A program made the translations under genes and the position numbers. Under the pieces are notes generated by a model that saw only the letters and a program-made list of their open reading frames with translations, was not told the origin of the DNA and ran no database searches. From VXYL01 sp965203685 (GTDB lineage: Bacteria; Pseudomonadota; Gammaproteobacteria; Pseudomonadales; Azotimanducaceae), in the NCBI GenBank assembly GCA_965203685.1, contig OZ241908.1, positions 62,001 to 126,000 of the forward strand: a stretch of DNA of 64,000 bases, written 5' to 3'. Of this stretch, positions 34,616 to 42,841 are shown piece by piece. The stretch's first letter is position 1, and the number at the start of each line of letters is the position of its first letter.

Positions 34616-37327
34616 TTAGGTCTTGCCAGTCTCCAAGAGCGCGGCTTGTGCCGCGGCCAACCTCGCCACGGGCACGCGCGGCGGCGAGCAACTGACGTAG
34701 TCGAGGCCGGCCTGCTGGCAGAACTCGATGGACGCCGGGTCGCCGCCGTGCTCGCCGCAGATGCCAATCTTGATGTTCTCGCGCTTCGACCGACCGCGGT
34801 TGACGGCTTCCACGATTAGGCGCCCGACGCCGTGCTCGTCGATGCTGGCGAACGGGTTCGCGGCGTAGATCTCCTTCTGGACGTAGCGGTCGAAGAACGA
34901 GTTCATGTCGTCCCTCGAAAGGCCCAGAGTCATTTGCGTGAGATCGTTCGTGCCGAAGCTGAAGAACTCCGCGTCGATGGCGATCTCGTCGGCCGTGAGT
35001 GCGGCCCGCGGCACCTCGATCATCGTGCCGACCTGGTAGTCAAGGTCGACCCCGGTCGCCGACATGACCTCGCGGGCAACGCGTCGCACGATGGCCGTCT
35101 GATCGGCCAACTCCTCGCGGAAGCCCACGAGGGGCACCATGATCTCGGGGTTGACCTCGATGCCCTTGCGCGCGGTCTCGACAGCGGCCTCGAAGATCGC
35201 GCGGCTCTGCATTTCCGTGATTTCGGGATACAGGATGCCCAACCGGCAGCCGCGACAGCCGAGCATCGGGTTGACCTCGGTCAGGTCGTGGACGCGCTCC
35301 TCGACCGCGCTCGCCGAAATGCCGAGCTTGTCGGCCAACGCTTGCCGCACGTCGGGTTCGGCCGGCAGGAACTCATGGAGTGGCGGGTCGAGCAGGCGGA
35401 TCGTCACCGGTCGTCCGTCCATGGCCTCGAACAGGCTCGCGAAATCCGAGCGTTGCAGGGGCAGCAGTTGGGCGAGAGCCGCGCGGCGTTCGTCCTCATC
35501 GCTGGCGAGGATCATGCGGCGCATGTCGTCGATGCGTTCGCCCTCGAAAAACATGTGCTCGGTTCGGCACAGGCCAATGCCTTCCGCCCCGTAGTCGAGC
35601 GCATCGTGAGCCATGGCCGGGGTGTCCGCGTTCGTGCGCACCTTGATGTGCCGGAAGCTGTCCGACCAGGACATCACGGTCTGGTAGAGCTTGTACCAAT
35701 CGCTCTCCTTGGGGTCCAAGCCGCCTGACAGTACGCGCCGGACTTCCGACGGGGAAGTCGCGATTTCGCCGGCGTAGACCGTGCCGGTCGAACCGTCCAG
35801 CGAAATCGCGTCCCCCTCCCGCAAAACAACGTTGCCGACCGTCAACGTCCGCTCGGCGTAGTCAATGCCGACCTCGGTCGCGCCGCAGACGCAGACCTTG
35901 CCAAGCTGTCGGGCTACCAGCGCGGCGTGGGACGACACGCCGCCCCTGGAAGTGAGAATCCCTTCCGAGGTGAGCATGCCCTTGAGGTCATCCGGGCTTG
36001 TCTCCGTACGGCAGAGGATCACCCGCTCGCCGCGCTTGGTCGCGGCGTCCGCGCCCTCGGACGTGAAGGCGACCTGGCCGGAGGCAGCCCCTGGCCCGGC
36101 GGGCAAGCCGCGCGCGATCTCGTGCGCGCGGCCAAGTGCTTCGCGATCGAACATCGGCGCGAGCAGCGAATCGATGGAGTCGGCGGGAATCTTCATCAGC
36201 GCGGCTTCTCGGTCGAGCAGTCCTTCTTCGTTCATCTCCACGGCGATGCGTACGGCGGCGAGGCCCGTGCGCTTGCCGTTGCGTGTCTGCAACATGTAGA
36301 GCTTCTCGTTCTCTATGGTGAACTCGAAGTCCTGCATGTCCCGGAAGTGCTCCTCGAGCGTGGTGCGCACGTCCTCGAGTTCCTCGTAGATGGGCGGCAT
36401 GTCGTCGGCCAGTTCGGCGATGGGTTTCGGCGTGCGCACGCCCGCCACCACATCCTCGCCCTGCGCATTGACGAGATACTCACCGTAAAGCGTCTTTTCG
36501 CCGGTCGCCGGGTCGCGCGTGAAGGCGACCCCGGTCGCACTGTCGACGCCCCTGTTGCCGAACACCATGGCCTGCACGTTGACGGCCGTGCCCCACGAGC
36601 GCGGGATGCCGTAGCGCTGCCGGTAGAGCACGGCGCGATCGTTGGACCACGAGCCGAACACCGCCCCGATTGCCCCCCAGAGCTGATCGTGAACATCCTG
36701 CGGGAACGGCTTGCCGACATGCTTCTCGACCAAGGCCTTGTAGCGCTCGATCAGCGTCCGCAGTGCATCGGCATCGAGGTCGGTGTCCTCGGCCGCCCCG
36801 CACTGCCGCTTGGCGGCAGCGAGCAGTTCCTCGAAGGGATCGGCCGCCTCTTCGGACTCAGCGCGCACCTCGAGGACGACGTCGGCGTACATGTGGATGA
36901 AACGCCGATAGCAGTCGTAGGCGAAACGTCGATTACCGGTCAGCGCGGCGAGGCCTTCGACGGTCTGGTCGTTCAAGCCGAGATTCAGGATGGTATCCAT
37001 CATTCCCGGCATCGACTCGCGGGCGCCGGAGCGGACGGACACCAGGAGCGGATCGCCGGCGTCCCCGAAGGACTTCCCCTGCTGCGACTCGACAGCGGCT
37101 AGTTGGCTGGCGACGGTCTCGCGCAGGCCACCGGGATAGGTCCGTCCGTGGTCATAGTAGTAAGTGCATACTTCGGTGGAAATGGTGAAGCCAGGGGGAA
37201 CGGGCAGGCCGATGCGGGCCATCTCGGCGAGATTCGCGCCCTTGCCGCCGAGAAGTTCGCGCATCTTGGCATTGCCGTCGGTACGCTCGCCGAACGCGAA
37301 CACGTACCGAAGGCGCTCGTCCGCCAT
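34616..37327 (-). CDS. ppdK: pyruvate, phosphate dikinase
   Basis: A 903-residue enzyme, normal length for PPDK (about 870-900). The order is an N-terminal ATP-grasp domain (LGGKGANLAEMARIGLPVPPG), the phosphohistidine domain with the catalytic His in GGVSSHAALVAR, and a C-terminal PEP/pyruvate TIM barrel with GICGEHGGDP, whose Cys is the proton donor, ending in SCSPPRVPVARLAAAQAAL. It interconverts PEP, AMP and PPi with pyruvate, ATP and Pi, so it can serve gluconeogenesis or PPi-linked glycolysis. It is read away from the serine hydrolase gene. Confidence 0.95.
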   Translation of the reverse strand: MADERLRYVFAFGERTDGNAKMRELLGGKGANLAEMARIGLPVPPGFTISTEVCTYYYDHGRTYPGGLRETVASQLAAVESQQGKSFGDAGDPLLVSVRSGARESMPGMMDTILNLGLNDQTVEGLAALTGNRRFAYDCYRRFIHMYADVVLEVRAESEEAADPFEELLAAAKRQCGAAEDTDLDADALRTLIERYKALVEKHVGKPFPQDVHDQLWGAIGAVFGSWSNDRAVLYRQRYGIPRSWGTAVNVQAMVFGNRGVDSATGVAFTRDPATGEKTLYGEYLVNAQGEDVVAGVRTPKPIAELADDMPPIYEELEDVRTTLEEHFRDMQDFEFTIENEKLYMLQTRNGKRTGLAAVRIAVEMNEEGLLDREAALMKIPADSIDSLLAPMFDREALGRAHEIARGLPAGPGAASGQVAFTSEGADAATKRGERVILCRTETSPDDLKGMLTSEGILTSRGGVSSHAALVARQLGKVCVCGATEVGIDYAERTLTVGNVVLREGDAISLDGSTGTVYAGEIATSPSEVRRVLSGGLDPKESDWYKLYQTVMSWSDSFRHIKVRTNADTPAMAHDALDYGAEGIGLCRTEHMFFEGERIDDMRRMILASDEDERRAALAQLLPLQRSDFASLFEAMDGRPVTIRLLDPPLHEFLPAEPDVRQALADKLGISASAVEERVHDLTEVNPMLGCRGCRLGILYPEITEMQSRAIFEAAVETARKGIEVNPEIMVPLVGFREELADQTAIVRRVAREVMSATGVDLDYQVGTMIEVPRAALTADEIAIDAEFFSFGTNDLTQMTLGLSRDDMNSFFDRYVQKEIYAANPFASIDEHGVGRLIVEAVNRGRSKRENIKIGICGEHGGDPASIEFCQQAGLDYVSCSPPRVPVARLAAAQAALLETGKT

Positions 37328-37427
37328 GCCATGCTCTCCGCAAGATCGACGAGCCTAACGGTAACATGATCGCTCGGGTGCCACTGTCTCGCACGGGACG
37401 TGGGCAACAACGGCCAAGGGAGAACGG

Positions 37428-38549
37428 ATGGAAATTCACGGCTACTGCGACGAGCGTTTCGGCGCGCTCCGCGAGGAGTTCGAGCGCAACTTCGCCGAGC
37501 GCGGCGATGTCGGGGCAAGCTGCGCCGCGACCGTTGACGGGGAGTACGTCGTGGACATCTGGGCAGGGCATCGCGACGCGGCCAAGACGCTGCCGTGGGA
37601 GGAAGACACGATCGTGTGCGTCTTTTCCACGACCAAGACGATGGCCGCACTGTCCGCCCTTGTGCTTTTCGACCGGGGCGAACTGAGCTTCGATGACCCG
37701 GTTACGAAGTACTGGCCCGACTACGGGCAGAACGGCAAGGAATCGACCGAGATTCGCCACTTCATGGGACACACCGCCGGGCTCCCGGGGTTCGGCGAGA
37801 AGCTCACCGATGCCCAACTCTACGACTGGGACTACGTGATTGGCGTGCTCGAGCGGCAGGAGCCCTGGTGGCGTCCGGGAGCGGAATGCGGCTACCACGC
37901 GATCACGCAGGGCTTCCTGGTCGGCGAGATCGTCCGGCGCATTACCGGCTTGTCCTTGGGAGCCTTCTTTCGCGAGAACGTCGCCGCCCCGCTCGGGGCG
38001 GACTTCCACATCGGGCTCGATTCGACCCACTTCGAACGTACCGCGGAGATGCTGTCAGGTGGCGCGATCCCGGAGATGCCCGAGGAGATGACTCCGGAGC
38101 ACATGCGCGGCCGCGTGGACGGCACCCCCGATGTCATGCCACCGGTCACGAATACCGACGGCTGGCGCGAAGCCGAACTCCCGGCGGCCAACGGCCACGG
38201 CAACGCCCGTTCGGTCGTACGCGCACAAACGGTCATCGCCAACGGTGGCACCGCCTTCGGGGTCAACCTGATGTCTCCGGCAACCATCGAACAGATCTTC
38301 CGCGAGCAGGGCGAGATGGTCGGCGGCGTCAGGCACGGCATCGGCTACGGCCTGAGCGGCTTCTTTACGGGGGACGTGCCGAAGGACGTGAAGATGTGCT
38401 TCTGGGGCGGTGCCGGTGGTTCAACGATCCTGCTCGACCTGACCAACCGCGCGTGCCTGTCATACGTCATGAACCAGATGGACATGAACATGCTGGGCGA
38501 CGAACGCGGCGCCCGCTTGACGGAACGGTTCTACGAGGGGCTCAGCTAA
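37428..38549 (+). CDS. serine hydrolase, beta-lactamase class C family (EstB-like)
   Basis: A 373-residue protein of the beta-lactamase/carboxylesterase VIII family. The nucleophile motif is STTK (Ser67-Lys70), and Tyr156 in CGYHAITQG is the second catalytic element (YxN-like). No signal peptide is seen, which favours a cytoplasmic esterase over a beta-lactamase. ATG 37428 follows AAGGGAGAACGG. It is divergent from ppdK (100-base gap) and convergent with the HipA-kinase operon. A second member of the family is at 43895. Confidence 0.85.
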   Translation: MEIHGYCDERFGALREEFERNFAERGDVGASCAATVDGEYVVDIWAGHRDAAKTLPWEEDTIVCVFSTTKTMAALSALVLFDRGELSFDDPVTKYWPDYGQNGKESTEIRHFMGHTAGLPGFGEKLTDAQLYDWDYVIGVLERQEPWWRPGAECGYHAITQGFLVGEIVRRITGLSLGAFFRENVAAPLGADFHIGLDSTHFERTAEMLSGGAIPEMPEEMTPEHMRGRVDGTPDVMPPVTNTDGWREAELPAANGHGNARSVVRAQTVIANGGTAFGVNLMSPATIEQIFREQGEMVGGVRHGIGYGLSGFFTGDVPKDVKMCFWGGAGGSTILLDLTNRACLSYVMNQMDMNMLGDERGARLTERFYEGLS

Positions 38550-38574
38550 AGCCGGCTTGTAGGGTTGGTCGCGG

Positions 38575-39429
38575 TCAGGCCGCCATTGCGATGATCTGTC
38601 GCGCTGCGTCCTCAGATGATTCGACACGGGAAACGCTGACGGCCCGCCTACCGGCTTCGAGCGCCAACTCTTCAATCGCGCTACCTACTTGAGGACTCTC
38701 TTCTCGAACGCCTGCCAACAGCTCAAGCCGTGCCGGCTTGATCAACAGATCAGGTGCATCCGCGAGCAAGCTAAGGTTCCAGAGGTGGGCGCGCGCCTCA
38801 CGCATGGATAGCGCCATTCGTTGCGAGCTGAGAACCACGACGTTGGCTGCCAATGACGTGCCGAAGAAAGTAAACGTGATGGCGTGCTCGGTCGCGCTCA
38901 GCCTCAACTGAGCGTTGAGGGAGTTTGAGAGTTGCGGGCGGAGCTTCTTCACAACTGCGGCAACGGGCTCGGCCCAACGGCTAGCTTCCGGAGTGGCAAA
39001 ACTGGTGGCTTCAAGCTGCTCGCCACCGAACGCGGAGCAGAGCAGAGCAACGCGAGCAAAGGCATCGCTGAACTTGGAAACGAAGATGGTGTTGGGCTCG
39101 CCGAGGCGGACGCCTTGGAAAGGGCTCGACCAGCGATGCAACGGGGACGCATGAACCGGGTGTTGCTGTGCGACGGTTGCCTTGAGGTGGTTCTCCAGAC
39201 TGGTAACGCTAACGTCAATTACCGCCCCTAGGCTCGGGAAGCCGCCCCGGAACATGGCCTTTAACCTTCGACCGTCGACTATCCGACGACAGACGGACTC
39301 CCCGGTTTCGGTGGCGGCGGCAATCGCCGCGACGAAACACTCAGGACCGTCGGCGATGGGATGGATCAAGAGTGGCGCCCAGTGAACGGTCATGCCATCG
39401 GGCGTGGGGCTTGGGAAGGCGCTGTTCAT
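38575..39429 (-). CDS. unknown protein coupled to a HipA-like kinase
   Basis: A 284-residue protein that I do not recognise. It has no signal peptide, membrane segment or catalytic motif I can name. It is mixed alpha/beta, with the strand-like ITFTFFGTSLAANVVVLSS and an Ala/Leu-rich helical C-terminus. Its ATG overlaps the kinase stop (ATGA), so it is the second gene of a coupled pair. In two-gene kinase modules, such a partner is often the antitoxin, regulator or target-binding unit. That role is inferred only from position. Its base composition looks less GC-rich than the neighbouring metabolic genes. Confidence 0.6.
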   Translation of the reverse strand: MNSAFPSPTPDGMTVHWAPLLIHPIADGPECFVAAIAAATETGESVCRRIVDGRRLKAMFRGGFPSLGAVIDVSVTSLENHLKATVAQQHPVHASPLHRWSSPFQGVRLGEPNTIFVSKFSDAFARVALLCSAFGGEQLEATSFATPEASRWAEPVAAVVKKLRPQLSNSLNAQLRLSATEHAITFTFFGTSLAANVVVLSSQRMALSMREARAHLWNLSLLADAPDLLIKPARLELLAGVREESPQVGSAIEELALEAGRRAVSVSRVESSEDAARQIIAMAA

Positions 39430-40193
39430 GGTTGTGTCGTCACTCGCCCAGGTTGAATGGGTAGGTTTTGCTGGCGGTCGCCGAAGCGTCGCCCGATCAG
39501 GTCGGGCAGATTCGGCAAGCGATCATTCAGCAGACGGCAGCACTCGCGCAACAGAGCGTCGGGATCCCAGCCTCCTGCGAGCGACGCGTTCTCGATCGCG
39601 GCCATGTCGACGCGGCTGAACGCGGTAGCCGCTTGCTGAACGCGGCGCACGGCCGCGAGTTCCTCGTCGCGGCTGACGTCCGAGTACGCGAGCCTGGCCA
39701 GCAGGTTGGCGGTCGAGGCGCCGTCAGGCGCAAGATCAGGCGGTATCGCTTCGCCATGGTCGATCAGGACAAAATCGCCGGCGCCTCTGAATAGAAGGTT
39801 GCTCGGCGTCCGATCGCTGTTCGCAATCCATTCGTCGAATGCGATCGCAAGCGCCAAGTGTCGCCATCTGGCCAATTGGCTTCGGAGCACAGCGTCGTTG
39901 CGCATTCCCTGTAGTTCACGAACATCGGTAGCCAACGTCCCGAAGGCGAACCGCCCGCGGTCGCCCAAGGGTGATTCCTCCACACGCACAACACCTGGCC
40001 GGAGCGCGGGGAGACCAACATCCTGAGCGAGCAGAGCGCATAGAACTTCGCGCACAACCTGGTAAAGAGGTATCGGCTTGATGTAGGCATCCGCAAGTCG
40101 GTCCCCTACATGCACGGTGCATCTCCACACGCTTCCAATGGCCGTCGGTGTTGAGCCTGCCAGCACCGTCATCAAAGAAACGGGTTGAAGCAC
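39426..40193 (-). CDS. HipA-like kinase
   Basis: A 255-residue kinase-fold protein of the HipA_2 type. Lys39 in AYIKPI fits the ATP-binding lysine. Asp127 and Asn132 in ANSDRTPSNLLF form the catalytic loop, and Asp145 in FVLIDHGEA stands at the DFG position. The start is GTG 40193, where AGGAAG precedes it by five bases; ATG 40172 is the alternative. The frame is open upstream to 40811 but lies over the amidohydrolase gene. HipA-type kinases phosphorylate protein targets such as tRNA synthetases in toxin modules; no HipB-like antitoxin is visible here, and the overlapping unknown gene may play that part. Confidence 0.75.
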   Translation of the reverse strand: MLQPVSLMTVLAGSTPTAIGSVWRCTVHVGDRLADAYIKPIPLYQVVREVLCALLAQDVGLPALRPGVVRVEESPLGDRGRFAFGTLATDVRELQGMRNDAVLRSQLARWRHLALAIAFDEWIANSDRTPSNLLFRGAGDFVLIDHGEAIPPDLAPDGASTANLLARLAYSDVSRDEELAAVRRVQQAATAFSRVDMAAIENASLAGGWDPDALLRECCRLLNDRLPNLPDLIGRRFGDRQQNLPIQPGRVTTQP

Positions 40194-40219
40194 AGCGACT
40201 TCCTGAGCGCCTCGATTGG

Positions 40220-41386
40220 CTAGACCCCGTACAACGCCTTCACGTTGTCCCGCGTGATCTTCGCCCGGTGCGTCTCGTCGATCCCCTCGAACAGTTCGTC
40301 GAGGACGTCGTTCGAGCATGGCCACGTTGAGTCGGTGTGCGGGTAGTCCGAGCCCCACATCAGGTTGTCGAGCCCGATGAACTCGCGTGTCGCGAGCGCC
40401 GGTCGATCGTCCTCGATCGTGGCGTAGAACTGTCGGCGCCAAACCTCGTGCGGGGGCGTGCCGGTGAACGGCTCGTCCATGTTGCGCCGCTCCCGTTGCA
40501 GGCCTTGGTCCACACGGTCCAGCCAGTGGGCGATCCAACCCGCGTTGAACTCGGCGACGACGATCTTGAGGGTCGGGTGCCGTTCGCAGACGCCGCGGCA
40601 CATGAACTCCACGATGGTCCGCTGCACGGTTCCCTGGGTTGCTGCGTAGTCGGCGATGGCGTCGGGGCGGTGCGAGGTGTTGCGGCGGTCCTTCGGCAGG
40701 TAGGCGCTGCACCCGACATGCATGGAGAGCGGGAATCCGGCCTCCTCGGCGCGGGCCCAGATGGGCTCGTAGACGTCGTCGAAGTACGGCGCATCGGCTG
40801 GCGACGTGCACGGGATGCAGCCGCCCTTGAAGCCCATTTTGATGACCCGGTCGATCTCTTCGGTGGCGGCCTCGGGATCCTGTACCGGGATTGCAGGGAG
40901 ACCGAATAGGCGACCCTTGGAAGCGGTGGTGTAGTCGTGAAGCCAGTCGTTGTAGTTCTTCTGCAACGCCACCTGCAGCGGCGTATTGGCCATCCCGAAC
41001 ATGCCGAAAAAGCCGGGGTAGAGGAACTCCGCAGCCAACCCGTCGGCGTCTTGATCCTCGTAGCGGTGGGCGCCGTCGACCAGCCCCTTGCGCATGCCGG
41101 CGTAGCCGCTGTTGAAGAGCGCAACCAACTCCGGGTCTTTCATGTGCGCGACATCCGGCTTGTGGCCAGGCTTGCGGTTCAACGGCTCGTTGCGCGCCAG
41201 CCGCGTCGCCGCCATGCCCATGCGTGCCACGCTGACCCCGCGCATGCCGCGGGCCGGGATGACGATGGCGTCGACTTGATCGCCGACATCCATGATCCGC
41301 GGTGCTTCGTCGCCAAAGCGTTCCGCGAGCCCGGTGAACACGTCGCGTCCCTCAACGACGTGGGAATCCGCCGAAATCGGTTTCAT
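40220..41386 (-). CDS. amidohydrolase-2 family metal-dependent hydrolase
   Basis: A 388-residue TIM-barrel hydrolase related to ACMSD and gamma-resorcylate decarboxylases. The N-terminal ISADSHVVEG replaces the usual HxH, LSMHVGCSAY holds the middle His, and MWGSDYPHTDSTWP gives the late catalytic Asp and His. The family decarboxylates or hydrolyses aromatic acids and related compounds. It lies 26 bases downstream of the HipA-kinase start on the same strand, but no coupling is visible. The substrate is unknown. Confidence 0.86.
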   Translation of the reverse strand: MKPISADSHVVEGRDVFTGLAERFGDEAPRIMDVGDQVDAIVIPARGMRGVSVARMGMAATRLARNEPLNRKPGHKPDVAHMKDPELVALFNSGYAGMRKGLVDGAHRYEDQDADGLAAEFLYPGFFGMFGMANTPLQVALQKNYNDWLHDYTTASKGRLFGLPAIPVQDPEAATEEIDRVIKMGFKGGCIPCTSPADAPYFDDVYEPIWARAEEAGFPLSMHVGCSAYLPKDRRNTSHRPDAIADYAATQGTVQRTIVEFMCRGVCERHPTLKIVVAEFNAGWIAHWLDRVDQGLQRERRNMDEPFTGTPPHEVWRRQFYATIEDDRPALATREFIGLDNLMWGSDYPHTDSTWPCSNDVLDELFEGIDETHRAKITRDNVKALYGV

Positions 41387-41474
41387 CGCCCCTCTCCCTC
41401 AATGTGCGGTTTCGTCTCGATTCTACACACGCCTTGAGCGTACCGGCGTGTCACGCGACGAGTCGTTGCACACG
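41387..41474. terminator. inverted repeat after the VapC gene, possible terminator
   Basis: ACACGCC (41427-41433) and GGCGTGT (41445-41451) are inverted repeats with an 11-base loop, 24 bases past the toxin stop on the minus strand. There is no U run, so it may instead be a Rho-related or unimportant structure. Confidence 0.3.
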
Positions 41475-41855
41475 TCAACGAACTGTCTCGATGGGGACGT
41501 CCAAGGGTAGCGACGACCAGACTCGGTCGGCCGTGTAGACCCGCTCTCGGCGCTCCATTGCCACGGCGATGCACGCTCGGTCGCCTAGCGAGAGCCCGAA
41601 TGGTCTCGTCACTTCGACGAGCCCGCCGGCGAGTTCCGCTTGCCTTGTGGAGAACGGCAGCAAGGCGAGACCCAGTGCTTCGAGTTCGATCAACAGCCCG
41701 TTCGTGTCGACTTGCGCTGCGCGCGCTTTTCCGACGACTTCGGCCCAGTTGACCGTGGAGACCACGGCCTGGTCGATCACCTGTTTGACGGCTTGCCCAC
41801 CGGGTTCCTGTTGCAGATATGCGAGTAGGGCGGAAGCGTCTAGCACCACACTCAC
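41475..41855 (-). CDS. vapC: VapC-type PIN-domain toxin
   Basis: A 126-residue PIN-domain ribonuclease. The acidic metal-binding set is complete: Asp6 (VVLDASAL), Glu39 (NWAEVVGK), Asp92 (SLGDRACIA) and Asp110 (YTADRVW). Its start overlaps the antitoxin stop as ATGA, the usual toxin-second arrangement. VapC toxins cut tRNA or rRNA and stop translation until blocked by the antitoxin. The target here is unknown. Confidence 0.88.
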   Translation of the reverse strand: MSVVLDASALLAYLQQEPGGQAVKQVIDQAVVSTVNWAEVVGKARAAQVDTNGLLIELEALGLALLPFSTRQAELAGGLVEVTRPFGLSLGDRACIAVAMERRERVYTADRVWSSLPLDVPIETVR

Positions 41856-42133
41856 GGCTTGTTCTCGGGGTTTGCCGCTTCCCGGCGCCGTTCTTCGATG
41901 AGTTCCGCGGCTAGGCTGCGCCCCTCGGCCTTGCGGAACCGTGCATGAACGCGGCGCTCGACGGCCTCGATCTTCTCGACAACTAGGTGCTCCTGCTCGA
42001 GGCGGACCAATAGGCGGTCGCCTGGCGTCAGATCGAGTGCCTTACGAAAATGGCCGGGTAGAACGAGCCGTCCTTGGGCTCCGAGGGTGACGCTCGCTGC
42101 TGCCTCCACGGCCATGGCCCCTGCTTCTGCCAC
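41852..42133 (-). CDS. vapB: VapB-type AbrB/SpoVT-fold antitoxin
   Basis: A 93-residue protein. Residues 14-54 form an AbrB-like swapped-hairpin DNA-binding domain (VTLGAQGRLVLPGHFRKAL and DLTPGDRLLVRLEQEHLVV). The charged C-terminal tail is the part that usually wraps the toxin. GTG 42133 is taken as start because GAGAGGG lies five bases before it; ATG 42115 is also in frame. It overlaps the toxin start by four bases. It probably represses its own promoter at the inverted repeats at 42159-42186. Confidence 0.82.
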   Translation of the reverse strand: MAEAGAMAVEAAASVTLGAQGRLVLPGHFRKALDLTPGDRLLVRLEQEHLVVEKIEAVERRVHARFRKAEGRSLAAELIEERRREAANPENKP

Positions 42134-42158
42134 TGCTGCCCTCTCGGGGTGAACGCTG

Positions 42159-42186
42159 TTTCATGACACTAGCATGAAATGTGTCA
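42159..42186. promoter_or_regulatory. overlapping inverted repeats upstream of vapBC, likely autoregulatory operator
   Basis: TTTCATG (42159-42165) and CATGAAA (42173-42179) are perfect seven-base arms. TGACAC (42164-42169) and GTGTCA (42181-42186) form a second, overlapping pair. They lie 26-53 bases upstream of the antitoxin GTG, where the antitoxin-toxin complex normally binds to repress its own operon. Conditional cooperativity at two overlapping sites is plausible but inferred. Confidence 0.55.
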
Positions 42187-42302
42187 CATTGTTATACGAG
42201 GGGGCGATCAGGTCATCGTGTCAGACACCCGTTTGTGGCCGACCGACGGGATAGCCGATCAGCTTCGTAGAATCCGTTGGGAACTACCTATGGGGCAATT
42301 CC

Positions 42303-42680
42303 ATGAAAGGACTGATCTTGGCCATCGTGGCCGTTGTGGGCATGACCGCATCGGCGCAGCAGCGAGGCCCGATGCTCGACAGGCTGCAAACGGAACTCGG
42401 CCTGTCGGCCGAGCAGATGGTGAAGGTGGAGAAGATCTTCGCAGCACAGGCCGAGAAGCGCCGCGGCATGTTTCAGGAAGCCCGGCAGGGTGGCGACCGG
42501 GCTGCGATGCGCGAGGCCATGCAGGCGATGCAAGCCGAGACGGAAAAGAAGCTTGCGACCGTTCTGACCGACGAGCAGATGGTCAAGTACCGGGAAATGT
42601 CGGCACAGATGCGGGGCGGAATGCCCGGGCGTCCCGGCGGACGCGGACCTGGTGGGGGACGGCCGTCGCCTCAGGAGTGA
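42303..42680 (+). CDS. Spy/CpxP-like small periplasmic protein
   Basis: A 125-residue exported protein with a signal peptide (MKGLILAIVAVVGMTASAQ). The mature part is all-helical and charged, rich in Met and Gln, with a repeated LSAEQ / LTDEQMVKYREM pattern like the LTxxQ motif of Spy/CpxP chaperones. It ends in a Gly/Arg/Pro tail. These proteins protect periplasmic proteins or sense envelope stress. It is a stand-alone gene just before the tRNA; no Cpx/Bae regulators are near. Confidence 0.72.
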   Translation: MKGLILAIVAVVGMTASAQQRGPMLDRLQTELGLSAEQMVKVEKIFAAQAEKRRGMFQEARQGGDRAAMREAMQAMQAETEKKLATVLTDEQMVKYREMSAQMRGGMPGRPGGRGPGGGRPSPQE

Positions 42681-42758
42681 CGTCCCGCGCAGCCGCGTCC
42701 GGCTCATCGGCGCGCCGACTTACGTCGTCGTCGCCTGTTCCTGCTAAGGTATCGGGAG

Positions 42759-42835
<77 letters not shown>

Positions 42836-42841
42836 ACTCCA

